Positions 32,591 through 40,874 of a DNA stretch of 64,000 nt are shown here, in pieces (position 1 is the stretch's first letter; the number at the start of each line of letters is the position of its first letter). Source of the stretch: Microbacterium sp. MF43. Its GTDB lineage: Bacteria; Actinomycetota; Actinomycetes; Actinomycetales; Microbacteriaceae. Location of the stretch: assembly GCF_012847295.1 (NCBI RefSeq), contig NZ_JABBDY010000002.1:1-64000 (forward strand), read 5' to 3'. The notes below the pieces were generated by a model. That model saw only the letters and a list, made by a program, of their open reading frames with translations, was not told where the DNA came from and made no database searches. The position numbers were made by a program, and so were the translations under genes.

Positions 32591-32977
32591 TCAGCGGGTC
32601 GGTGCGTATTCCGCGGGGATCGCCAGGCTCTGGCCAGCTTGCAGCGTCGCGCCGTCGAGCGCGTTCAGCCGGACGATCGCGTCGACGACGTCGCGCGGAT
32701 CTGCGGCCGGCGCGACCTCTTCGGCGATCGACCACAGCGAGTCCCCTGACGAGACCGTGACCGTCACGAAGGAGCCGGCTGCAGCGCCGGCGTCGCGCGA
32801 GGCCAGGGCGCTGCCACCGGAGACCATCGCGATCGCGATCGCCGCGATGGCGGGGAGAGCCGCGATCGTCGCCAGCACGCGGCGCCCGCGCACGGTCAGC
32901 CGCAGGCGCGTCGAGGCGCCCGCCCGTGCGAACGGGATGCTGCCGAGTGCTGGGGTCGTGATGCTGATCGCGGTCAT
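32591..32977 (-). CDS. LysM peptidoglycan-binding protein divergent from lexA (ChiZ/YneA-like)
   Basis: A 128-residue protein with an N-terminal cytoplasmic stretch, one membrane segment at about 33-56 ([21 protein letters not shown]) and a single LysM domain at about 70-123 ([22 protein letters not shown]...[10 protein letters not shown]). Its position divergent from lexA matches ChiZ (Rv2719c) of M. tuberculosis and YneA of Bacillus, SOS-induced factors that delay division. No hydrolase domain is present. AGGAGGAG precedes the ATG, and its promoter is covered by a LexA-like palindrome. Confidence 0.85.
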   Translation of the reverse strand: MTAISITTPALGSIPFARAGASTRLRLTVRGRRVLATIAALPAIAAIAIAMVSGGSALASRDAGAAAGSFVTVTVSSGDSLWSIAEEVAPAADPRDVVDAIVRLNALDGATLQAGQSLAIPAEYAPTR

Positions 32978-33048
32978 GATCTGCTCCTCCTGTGGGGAGA
33001 GGTTCGCACCCTCCGCTCGGCCGGGAGCGGAGAATGCGAATCTCTGTA

Positions 33049-33064
33049 CCGAAGTTATCTTCGA
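33049..33064. promoter_or_regulatory. candidate LexA (SOS) box
   Basis: CCGAAG-TTAT-CTTCGA contains a perfect 5-bp inverted repeat (CGAAG/CTTCG). It matches the recA box TCGAACACACCTTCGA in its right half and the actinobacterial SOS consensus (TCGAACN4GTTCGA) approximately. It covers the -10 of the LysM gene and lies upstream of the lexA -10 candidate TACGAT (33070-33075), so one box can control both genes. Confidence 0.65.
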
Positions 33065-33080
33065 TGTTCTACGATGTCAA
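33052..33080 (-). promoter_or_regulatory. promoter of the LysM gene
   Basis: A consensus -35 TTGACA (33075-33080), 17-base spacer and -10 TAACTT (33052-33057) on the minus strand. It is the best-matching promoter in the window, and its -10 is buried in the LexA-like palindrome, as expected for a tightly repressed SOS gene. Confidence 0.75.
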
Positions 33081-33248
33081 CAGCCGCATTCGGCGGTGAT
33101 TCCTCGAACGCGACACGCGGTGGTGCTGCGCCGATCGAACACCGAAGCCGGATACGGTTTCGATACGAGAACCCCACCACGGGCCTCCGACATTCGAAGA
33201 CCGCTGCAGTTCCCCGGGGCATCCGGGGCGCGCGAGACAGGAGCCGAC

Positions 33249-33929
33249 ATGAGCGACGCCACCGGGCGCGAGCGCCCGCAGACGCGCCGACGCAAGAGCC
33301 TGAGCGACAAGCAGCTCGCGATCCTCGAAGTCATCCAGCGCTCCATCGCACGGCACGGGTATCCGCCGAGCATGCGCGAGATCGGTGACGCCGTCGGCCT
33401 CAAGTCGCTCTCGAGCGTCACGCACCAGCTCAATCAGCTCGAGCTCAGCGGCTACCTCCGCCGCGACGCCGGCAAGACCCGGGCCATGGAGGTGCTGATC
33501 GACCTCCCCGGCAGCGCGGCCGAGAACCCCGCCGACTCGGCGCCCTCCGTCGGCGACGCTGCACTGGTGCCGCTCGTGGGGCGTATCGCCGCCGGTGTGC
33601 CCATCACCGCCGAGCAGCAGGTGGAGGAGATCTTCCCCCTGCCTCGCCAGCTCGTCGGCAAGGGCGATCTCTTCATGCTCAAGGTGTCGGGTGAGTCCAT
33701 GATCGACGCCGCGATCTGCGACGGCGACTGGGTGGTCGTCCGCGCGCAGGCGACCGCCGACAACGGCGAGATCGTGGCGGCGATGCTCGACGGCGAGGCG
33801 ACCGTCAAGACGTTCCGGCAGCGCGACGGACACACGTGGCTGCTCCCCCGCAACTCCGCCTTCGAGCCGATCCTGGGCGACGACGCCGTCGTGCTGGGCA
33901 AAGTCGTGGCGGTGCTGCGCGCGGTCTGA
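33249..33929 (+). CDS. lexA: SOS repressor LexA
   Basis: A 226-residue LexA. The winged helix-turn-helix spans about 20-80 ([43 protein letters not shown]). The cleavage site is Ala115-Gly116 (RIAAGVP), and the catalytic Ser150 (VSGESM) and Lys187 (EATVKTF) are all present, so it should self-cleave with RecA. The ATG at 33249 follows AGGAG. The 5' leader is about 170 nt and contains a stem with G-U pair near 33140-33165. It is divergent from the LysM gene. Confidence 0.96.
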   Translation: MSDATGRERPQTRRRKSLSDKQLAILEVIQRSIARHGYPPSMREIGDAVGLKSLSSVTHQLNQLELSGYLRRDAGKTRAMEVLIDLPGSAAENPADSAPSVGDAALVPLVGRIAAGVPITAEQQVEEIFPLPRQLVGKGDLFMLKVSGESMIDAAICDGDWVVVRAQATADNGEIVAAMLDGEATVKTFRQRDGHTWLLPRNSAFEPILGDDAVVLGKVVAVLRAV

Positions 33930-33948
33930 TCACCCGCGGCGGGTGATC
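33928..33948 (+). terminator. hairpin at the end of lexA
   Basis: GATCACCCGC (33928-33937) pairs perfectly with GCGGGTGATC (33939-33948). The stem includes part of the lexA stop codon. It lacks a T-tract but precedes the promoter of the next gene and probably separates the two units. Confidence 0.5.
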
Positions 33949-33986
33949 CTTAACGTAACGCGCGCTGCGTCCGCCAGAATGACGCC

Positions 33987-35450
33987 ATGAGCGACACTGC
34001 GCCGTCGGACGCCCTGGATCTCGAGGCCCGTATCCGCGAACTCGAATCCGAGAATGCACGCCTCGCCGCCGCCGCGGCGCCGTCGACCGTCCAGCGCCGG
34101 GCCGGCGGGCGCTGGCGATCCGTCGTCTCGGCGATCTGCATCGTCGTGGCAGCCGTTCTCGTGCCGGTCTCCATCGTCACCGCGTGGGCGCGCGTCCAGC
34201 TCGTGGAGGAGGATGCGTTCGTCTCGACGCTCGCACCCCTGGTGAGCGACGCCGCCGTACAGGACATGGTCATCGACGAGACGATGAAGGCGATCAACGC
34301 CCGCGTCGACTTCCAGGACTTCACGAGCAGCGTCTTCAGCGGCATCGCCGGCATCGACGGCTTCCCGCCGCGCGCCGCGCAGGCGCTGACGCTGCTCGAG
34401 GCGCCCGCTGCCGACGGCCTGGAGAACCTCGTGACGGAGGCCGTCACGCGCGTCGTCGAGTCGGAGGCCTTCGCCGACGTCTGGGCCACCGCCACCCGTG
34501 CCGCCCACCGCGCCCTGACGACCGCCGCGACGTCGGACGGCGGCGGACTCGTGGTCCGGACAGAAGAGGGCGTCGGGATCCAGCTGGGCATGATCGTCGA
34601 GACCGTGAAGCAGCGTCTCGTCGACAACGGCGTCAACGCAGCGCAGCTCATCCCGGAGATCGACCGCGTCGTGATCGTCGGCAAGGGCGACAATCTGGCT
34701 GCGATCCGCACCGGGTACGCGCTGGCCACGACGCTCGGGTGGTGGCTCCCGGTCCTCACGCTCGTGCTGTTCGGCGTCGGGATCGCCGTGGCACGTCGAC
34801 GCAGCACGGCGGTGCTGGGCACCGGCATCGGCCTCGCCCTCGGGTCCGGTGCGCTGGCGCTGGCCCTGTCGATCGGCGACGCCGCCATGCCGACGGTGGC
34901 GACCGACCTCGACCTCTCGCCGTCCGGGCTCGACGTGATCTACGAGCAACTGGTCGGCGCGATGAGGCACACGGCGATCGTGCTCCTCGTGCTCGGGATC
35001 GTCGTGGCTGTGCTGGGCTGGGCGATGGGACGGTCTGCGGCGGCGACAGGGGTACGCGGCGCCGTCGGCGGCCTGAACGCCACGGCGCGGCGCCAACTGG
35101 CCTCACGCGGCCTCGACACCCGCGGGTTCGGCGCGTGGCTCGCCCGCTACCGAGTCGTCGTGCGGGTGGTCATCGCCATCCTTGCGGTGCTGTGGCTCAT
35201 CGCCCTGCAGCCGCTGTCGATCGGCGACATCTTCCTCGTGGTGATCGTCGCTGTCGTCGTCCTGTGGCTGCTGGAGCTCCTCCAGCGCCGCAGCGACGAG
35301 CTCGCGCCGTCCTCGGACGATCCGGTCGCCGCGGACGAGGTCGTGCCCGCTGAGCCGGTGCCGGACTCCGTGGATGACGAGGCACCGGATGCCTCGGCCG
35401 CGCCGGCCGGGGCATCCGGTGCCTCTTCCCAGAAGTCCGCGAAGGGCTAG
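33987..35450 (+). CDS. polytopic membrane protein of unknown function
   Basis: A 487-residue protein: N-terminal coiled coil (residues 10-35, LEARIRELESENARLAAA), a membrane helix at 45-70, and a large extracytoplasmic region (about 75-235) with repeated helical text such as FVSTLAPLVSDAAVQDMVIDETMKAIN. Several helices follow between 245 and 425, then a disordered Asp/Ala/Ser-rich tail. I do not recognise a named family. A -10-like CAGAAT ends 6 bases before the ATG. The 3' end carries a 22-bp hairpin, and the stop overlaps the convergent metE stop by 4 bases. Confidence 0.8.
   Translation: MSDTAPSDALDLEARIRELESENARLAAAAAPSTVQRRAGGRWRSVVSAICIVVAAVLVPVSIVTAWARVQLVEEDAFVSTLAPLVSDAAVQDMVIDETMKAINARVDFQDFTSSVFSGIAGIDGFPPRAAQALTLLEAPAADGLENLVTEAVTRVVESEAFADVWATATRAAHRALTTAATSDGGGLVVRTEEGVGIQLGMIVETVKQRLVDNGVNAAQLIPEIDRVVIVGKGDNLAAIRTGYALATTLGWWLPVLTLVLFGVGIAVARRRSTAVLGTGIGLALGSGALALALSIGDAAMPTVATDLDLSPSGLDVIYEQLVGAMRHTAIVLLVLGIVVAVLGWAMGRSAAATGVRGAVGGLNATARRQLASRGLDTRGFGAWLARYRVVVRVVIAILAVLWLIALQPLSIGDIFLVVIVAVVVLWLLELLQRRSDELAPSSDDPVAADEVVPAEPVPDSVDDEAPDASAAPAGASGASSQKSAKG
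35379..35425. repeat. 22-bp hairpin inside the 3' end of the membrane-protein gene
   Basis: The arms 35379-35400 and 35404-35425 are complementary over 22 positions with one T-G pair and a 3-base loop. Each arm has GAGGCACCGGATGCC or its complement, so it is another inverted pair of the GGATGCC word. It lies 25 bases from the convergent stop codons and could stop or stabilise transcripts from either side. Confidence 0.75.
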
Positions 35451-37783
35451 ACCGCCGCGCCGACCTTGTCGCGGATCGAGCGCGTCGCCTCGATGATGTT
35501 GCGCAGCGACTCGACAGTCTCGTCGTAGCCGCGCGTCTTGAGGCCGCAGTCCGGGTTGACCCACACCTGGCGCAGCGGCAGCTCGGTCGCCGCGCGGTCG
35601 AGCAGCTCGGCGACCTCGGCCACCGAGGGCACGCGGGGCGAGTGGATGTCGTAGACGCCCGGGCCGACGCCGTGGGTGAAGCCGGACTCCGCGATGTCGG
35701 CGATCACCTCGCCGCGACTGCGGGCCGCCTCGATCGACGTCACGTCGGCGTCCAGTGCCGCGATGGCATCGATGACGACATCGAACTCGGAGTAGCAGAG
35801 GTGCGTGTGCACCTGCGTCGCCGGGGCAGCGCCCGCCGTCGCGAGGCGGAACGAGCCCACCGACCATTCGAGGTAGGACGGCTGGTCGGCCTTCTTGAGC
35901 GGAAGCAGTTCGCGCAGGGCCGGTTCGTCGACCTGGATGACGCCGATCCCGGCGGACTCGAGATCGGCGATCTCATCGCGCAGCGCGAGGGCGACCTGGT
36001 TCGCCGTCTCGGACAGCGGCTGGTCGTCGCGGACGAACGACCAGGCGAGGATCGTCACCGGGCCGGTGAGCATGCCCTTCATCGGCTTCTCGGTGAGCGA
36101 CTGGGCGAACGCCGACCAGGCGACCGTGATCGGCGCCGGACGGGACACGTCGCCCCACAGGATCGACGGGCGCGTGGCGCGCGAGCCGTAGGACTGCACC
36201 CAGCCGTTCTGGGTGACGTCGAAGCCGTCGAGGTTCTCGGCGAAGTACTGCACCATGTCGTTGCGCTCGGCTTCGCCGTGCACGAGGACGTCGAGGCCGA
36301 GGTCCTCTTGCAGCGTCACGACGCGTGCGATCTCGTCCCGCAGGAACTGCTCGTACTCCTCCGTCGTGATCTCGCCCTTTCCGTGGCGTGCGCGCGCGCG
36401 GCGGATTTCGCCGGTCTGCGGGAACGACCCGATGGTCGTCGTCGGCAGCACCGGCAAGCCGAGGGCGGCCTCCTGCGCCGCCACGCGTGCCTCGTAATCG
36501 CCCCGGTCGAAGTCGTCCTGCGTGAGGGCGGCGGCGCGCTCGCGCACGGCGCCGTCGCGCACACCGGGTGCGTTCCGGCGATCGGCGAGGGCGGCGGATG
36601 CCTCGGCCACCTCGGACTCGATCGCCGCGGCTCCGTCGGCCAGGCCGCGGGCGAGCGTGACGACCTGTGCGGTCTTCTGATCGGCGAACGCGAGCCACGA
36701 CACCAGGCGCGGGTCGAGGGCCGCCTCTTCGTCGACGTCGTGGGGCACGTGCTGGAGCGAGGTGGACGTGCCGGCGGAGACCTGCGCGGCGCCGAGCGCC
36801 TGGAGCGCCTCGAGCTCGGCCCACGCGCCGGCGAGGTCACCGCGCCAGATGTTGCGGCCGTCGATGACGCCGCCGACGAGGGTCTTGCCTTCGAGGCCGG
36901 CGGCGGGCGCCGGAACCGAGCCGCGCGTGAGGTCGATCGCGAGCGCCTCGACCGGTGCGGCGGCGAGCGCCGTCCACGCCTCTGCCGAGAGCTGCGCATA
37001 GCCGGCCGTCACGAGGATGGCCGGACGCTCCGTCGCTGCGCCGAGCACGGCGTACGCGCGCTCGGCCGCGGCGGCGAGCGTCGCGGCATCGGCCGGGAGG
37101 CTCTCGCTCACGAGGGCCGGCTCGTCGAGCTGCACCCACTCGGCGCCGGCGGCGCGCAGCGCGGCGAGCAGTTCGGCGTAGACGGGCAGCACGTCTTCGA
37201 GACGGCTGAGCGGGTCGAAGCCCGCGGGAGCGCCGTCCGTGGCCTTCGCGAGGGCGAGAAGCGTCACCGGGCCGACGACCACGGGGCGGACGGTGAAGCC
37301 GTCCGCCTTGGCCTCGGCCACCTGGCGTGCGAACCGGTCGCTCGACAGCGCGAAGACGGTCTCGGGGCCGATCTCGGGGACGAGGTAGTGATAGTTCGTG
37401 TCGAACCACTTCGTCATCTCGAGCGGGGCGTTCTCGCCGGCGCCGCGTGCGGCGGTGAAGTACGCGTCGAGGCCGATCGTGCCGTCATCGCGGCGCAGGT
37501 CGGCGAAGCGCTCCGGCAGCGCGCCGACCGTGACGGCGGCGTCGAGCACCTGGTCGTAGTAGGAGAACGACTCAGGGATCGCCGAGTCGGTGCGGCCGAG
37601 GCCGAGGCCGGCCAGGCGCTCGCGCGTTGCGCGTCGCAGCTCTGCCGCTGTGGCCTCGAGGGTGTGCTCGTCGATCGCACCGCTCCAGTGCGACTCGACG
37701 GCGCGCTTCAGTTCGCGGCGGCGGCCGATGCGGGGGTAGCCGAGGATCGTTCCGCGGGGGAACTCGGGGGTCGTGTCGCTCAT
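35447..37783 (-). CDS. metE: cobalamin-independent methionine synthase
   Basis: 5-methyltetrahydropteroyltriglutamate-homocysteine methyltransferase. The 778-residue product has two barrels. The N-terminal half (1-370) begins LGYPRIGRRRELKRAVESHW. The catalytic half contains the zinc ligands in HLCYSEF (His and Cys) and in NPDCGLKTRGYDET (Cys), with the homocysteine-binding TTIGSFPQTGEIRRARA at the domain join. The ATG at 37783 overlaps the metF stop (ATGA), so the pair forms an operon that recycles methyl-folate into methionine. Confidence 0.97.
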   Translation of the reverse strand: MSDTTPEFPRGTILGYPRIGRRRELKRAVESHWSGAIDEHTLEATAAELRRATRERLAGLGLGRTDSAIPESFSYYDQVLDAAVTVGALPERFADLRRDDGTIGLDAYFTAARGAGENAPLEMTKWFDTNYHYLVPEIGPETVFALSSDRFARQVAEAKADGFTVRPVVVGPVTLLALAKATDGAPAGFDPLSRLEDVLPVYAELLAALRAAGAEWVQLDEPALVSESLPADAATLAAAAERAYAVLGAATERPAILVTAGYAQLSAEAWTALAAAPVEALAIDLTRGSVPAPAAGLEGKTLVGGVIDGRNIWRGDLAGAWAELEALQALGAAQVSAGTSTSLQHVPHDVDEEAALDPRLVSWLAFADQKTAQVVTLARGLADGAAAIESEVAEASAALADRRNAPGVRDGAVRERAAALTQDDFDRGDYEARVAAQEAALGLPVLPTTTIGSFPQTGEIRRARARHGKGEITTEEYEQFLRDEIARVVTLQEDLGLDVLVHGEAERNDMVQYFAENLDGFDVTQNGWVQSYGSRATRPSILWGDVSRPAPITVAWSAFAQSLTEKPMKGMLTGPVTILAWSFVRDDQPLSETANQVALALRDEIADLESAGIGVIQVDEPALRELLPLKKADQPSYLEWSVGSFRLATAGAAPATQVHTHLCYSEFDVVIDAIAALDADVTSIEAARSRGEVIADIAESGFTHGVGPGVYDIHSPRVPSVAEVAELLDRAATELPLRQVWVNPDCGLKTRGYDETVESLRNIIEATRSIRDKVGAAV

Positions 37784-38739
37784 CGTGCGGGTTCCTTTTC
37801 GAGGGGAGGGGTGAGGATGCCGGCGTCGCGGAGCACCGCGAGCACCGTGTCGTGGCTGTTGAAGGCGTAGAGGTGGACGCCCGGCGCGCCGCCGGCGACC
37901 ACATCGCGTGCGAGGTCGGCGGCGTAGGCGATGCCCAGTGCGCGCTGACCCTCGGGTGTGGGTTCGACCTCGAGCGCGATCGCGAGCTCGGAGGGCAGCT
38001 CCTCGCCGCTCAGCTCGAGCACGCGGCGCAGTCGCGACGGCGAGGTGATCGGCATGATGCCGGGGAGGATCGGGATCGTCACGCCGGCCTCGCGCGAGCG
38101 CTGCACGAACGCGAGGTAGTCGTCGGCGTGGAAGAACAGCTGCGTGATCGCAAGCGTCGCTCCCGCCGCCTGCTTCGCCAGCAGCGCGTCGATGTGCTCG
38201 CGCGGATGCCGCGACCGCGGGTGCCCGTTCGGGAACGCCGCGACGGCGATGTCGACCTTCGGCCGCGCCTCGACGCGGACGGCACCGGGCACGCCGGGGA
38301 TGGGCTGCTCGGTGTAGGGGGCCCGCTCGGCCTGGACACGGTCGATCAGCTGCACGAGCTGCGCCGAGCTCTCGAGATCGCCCAGGTACACCTCCTCTTC
38401 GGAGACGCCCGCAGGCGGGTCTCCGCGCAGCGCGAGGAAGCTCGTGACCCCCGCGTCGAGGAACTCGCGGATGAGCGCGTTGGCTCCCGCATACGTGTTG
38501 CCGACGCAGGTCAGGTGTGCCAGCGGCGCGACGGATGTCTCGCGCAGGATGTGCCGGAGGAGGTCGAGCGACCGCCCGCCGGTGGAGCCGCCCGCGCCGT
38601 AGGTCACGGAGATGAACCGGGGGCCGACGCCGGCCAGCCGGCGGATCGTCTCGTGCAGCGCGACGATGCCGGCGTCGGTGCGCGGCGGATAGATCTCGAA
38701 CGAGAACGGCACCGGCGGGGCGCTGAGGTCGATCGACAT
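37780..38739 (-). CDS. metF: methylenetetrahydrofolate reductase
   Basis: A 319-residue FAD-dependent TIM-barrel enzyme producing 5-methyl-THF for MetE. The signatures are FSFEIYPPRTD near the N terminus, VTYGAGGSTGGRS, LTCVGNTYAG, ALRGDPPAG and ITQLFFHADDY. The upstream region (38740-38954) has a palindrome next to a -10-like TAGCTT and could bind a methionine regulator. Confidence 0.95.
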   Translation of the reverse strand: MSIDLSAPPVPFSFEIYPPRTDAGIVALHETIRRLAGVGPRFISVTYGAGGSTGGRSLDLLRHILRETSVAPLAHLTCVGNTYAGANALIREFLDAGVTSFLALRGDPPAGVSEEEVYLGDLESSAQLVQLIDRVQAERAPYTEQPIPGVPGAVRVEARPKVDIAVAAFPNGHPRSRHPREHIDALLAKQAAGATLAITQLFFHADDYLAFVQRSREAGVTIPILPGIMPITSPSRLRRVLELSGEELPSELAIALEVEPTPEGQRALGIAYAADLARDVVAGGAPGVHLYAFNSHDTVLAVLRDAGILTPPLEKEPAR

Positions 38740-38897
38740 GGCGTGCTCTCGGATGGGGGACGGAAAGGCCGGGCGGCCGCGGACGGGTGCACCACCGGGT
38801 GGACCGGAGGTGCGGTGTCATCGCGGGCGGGTGCCGGGCTCGGCTGTCGCTCCCTGCCCGGCGTGACGACCCCGGGCGACGATGGGACAAAGCTAGC

Positions 38898-38910
38898 CGA
38901 GCGGCGCTCG
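38898..38910. promoter_or_regulatory. palindrome in the metF / S9 peptidase divergent region
   Basis: CGAGCG-G-CGCTCG is a perfect 13-bp palindrome just upstream of a minus-strand -10-like TAGCTT (38890-38895). It is a candidate operator for metF. No -35 matches well and no riboswitch fold is recognised, so confidence is limited. Confidence 0.4.
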
Positions 38911-38954
38911 CAACCCTCTCCCTGTGACCTTGTGTTTCGCCGTACCGTGGTGAC

Positions 38955-40874
38955 GTGACGACCTCACTCCCCTACGGATCGTGGCCCTCCCCGCTCTCGG
39001 CGAAGGCCGTGTCGGCGGCGTCGCCGCGGCTGGAAGGCGCCCGGTACGTGGGCGACGAGATCTGGTGGGGCGAGACCGTGCCGGAGGAGGGCGGGCGTAC
39101 GACGGTGCGGCGGGCCGCGGCATCCGGAACCGTGTCGAGCCTCCTCGAGGCGCCGCGGAGCGCGCGCTCGCGCGTCCACGAGTACGGCGGCGGCGCCTGG
39201 ACCGCCGTCGACGGCAGGCTCGTCTTCGTCGAGAAGACCGATCAGCGCGTGTGGTTCGTCGGCGACGCCGACCGCCCGCGGCCGCTCACGCCCGCCGAGG
39301 GCGGAATGCGGTTCGGCGGACTGACGTGGCAGGGCGGGCGCCTGCTGGCGGTGCGCGAGACGCATGGCGACCCGGCGGGTCCGCACCGCGACATCGTCGA
39401 GGTTCCGATCGACGGCAGTGCGGCTCGGGATGCCTCTGCCCTCACCTCTCTCGTCGAGGACAGCCGCTTCGTCGCCCACCCGGCCCTCTCGCCCGACGGC
39501 ACGCACCTGGCATGGATCGCGTGGGACCACCCGGCCATGCCGTGGGACCGCGCGGAACTGCGCGTAGGTCGTATCGAGGATGGCGTGGTGGCGGAGTGGG
39601 CAACGGTCGCCGGCGGCGATACCGCGCCGCTCCAGCCGGCCTGGATCGGTGACGACGACCTGCTCTACGCCGACGATCCGACCGGACGGTGGAACCTCTG
39701 GCGGCTGAGACTGACGGCCGACCTGCAGCGAGCGCCGGTCGCGCCCGCCGACGCCGACACCGGCGGTCCGCTCTGGTCGCTCGGCCAGCGCTGGTTCGGC
39801 GTCCTCGAAGACGGCAGGTTCGTCGCCGTGCGGACCCAGGGCGCGGACGAGCTCGTCGTGATCGACGCGGCGGGGAACGCGCGCGCCGTCGGCCTGGAAG
39901 CGGTCGCCGGCCTCTCGATCGAGGACGTCCGCGGGTCGCGCGTGCTCGTGAGCGGATCGGGCGGCGGCGGGTCCGAGCTGTGGGACGTCGACGTCGACGA
40001 TCCGGCATCAGCGCGGCTGGTGGCCGGCGGCGAGTCCCCGTGGGGCGCGGAGTGGATGCCGCGCTCCCGCGCGGTGACGTACGACGGTCCGCACGGACCC
40101 GTCCACGCGTACGACTTCCCGCCGACGAACCCCGACGTCACGGCCCCCGCTGACGAACGGGCGCCGTACGTCGTCTTCGTGCACGGGGGGCCGACGGCGC
40201 ACGTCGGCGGCGCGGCATCCGCAAAGATCGCCTTCTTCACGAGCCGCGGGATCGGCGTGCTCGACGTCAACTACGGAGGTTCGAGCGGGTACGGGCGCGC
40301 GTACCGGGAGCGCCTGCTCGGGCAGTGGGGCGTCGTCGACGTCGACGACGTCATCGCCGCGGCCGGCGGCCTCGCGGCGCAGGGTGGAGCCGACCCCGAC
40401 CGCCTCGCGATCGCGGGCGGCTCGGCCGGCGGCTGGACCGTGCTGTGCGCTCTGTCGCTCTCGGACGCCTTCGCCGCCGGGATCAGCCGCTACGGCGTCG
40501 CGGACCTCCGTCGGCTGGCCGAGGACACCCACGATTTCGAGGCGCGTTACCTCGACAGCATGGTGGGGCCGCTTCCCGACGCCGAGGTTCTCTACGTCGC
40601 ACGGTCTCCGCTCTCACGGCTCGACCGCCTGCGGACGCCGCTGCTCATCGAGCAGGGCCTCGACGACGAGGTCGTCCCGCCCTCGCAGTCCGAGGCGGTG
40701 CGCGATGCCCTGCGGCAGAACGGCGTTCCGCACGCGTATCTCGCGTTCGAAGGCGAGGGACACGGGTTCCGCCGTGCGGAGACCGTGATCCGCCAGCTCG
40801 AGGCCGAGGTGGCGTTTCTGGGCCAGGTGCTCGGTTTCGAGCCCGACGGGATCCCGCCCCTCGACCTCGACTAG
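38955..40874 (+). CDS. S9 family prolyl oligopeptidase-type serine peptidase
   Basis: A 639-residue cytosolic peptidase with a beta-propeller (about 25-390) and a C-terminal alpha/beta hydrolase domain. The nucleophile is in GGSAGGW (GxSxGG), the Asp in EQGLDDEVVPPSQ and the His in EGEGHGF, with oxyanion segment VHGGPTAHVGG. No signal peptide is visible. The GTG start is preceded by -10 TACCGT (38943-38948) at exactly 6 bases, so it is probably leaderless. It would cleave short peptides after proline or related residues. The stop overlaps the hflX stop by 4 bases (convergent). Confidence 0.93.
   Translation: MTTSLPYGSWPSPLSAKAVSAASPRLEGARYVGDEIWWGETVPEEGGRTTVRRAAASGTVSSLLEAPRSARSRVHEYGGGAWTAVDGRLVFVEKTDQRVWFVGDADRPRPLTPAEGGMRFGGLTWQGGRLLAVRETHGDPAGPHRDIVEVPIDGSAARDASALTSLVEDSRFVAHPALSPDGTHLAWIAWDHPAMPWDRAELRVGRIEDGVVAEWATVAGGDTAPLQPAWIGDDDLLYADDPTGRWNLWRLRLTADLQRAPVAPADADTGGPLWSLGQRWFGVLEDGRFVAVRTQGADELVVIDAAGNARAVGLEAVAGLSIEDVRGSRVLVSGSGGGGSELWDVDVDDPASARLVAGGESPWGAEWMPRSRAVTYDGPHGPVHAYDFPPTNPDVTAPADERAPYVVFVHGGPTAHVGGAASAKIAFFTSRGIGVLDVNYGGSSGYGRAYRERLLGQWGVVDVDDVIAAAGGLAAQGGADPDRLAIAGGSAGGWTVLCALSLSDAFAAGISRYGVADLRRLAEDTHDFEARYLDSMVGPLPDAEVLYVARSPLSRLDRLRTPLLIEQGLDDEVVPPSQSEAVRDALRQNGVPHAYLAFEGEGHGFRRAETVIRQLEAEVAFLGQVLGFEPDGIPPLDLD

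Noticed and set aside
38740-38954. A SAM or cobalamin riboswitch before metF
   Set aside because: I could not match the conserved cores of known classes; only a palindrome and GC stems are visible.
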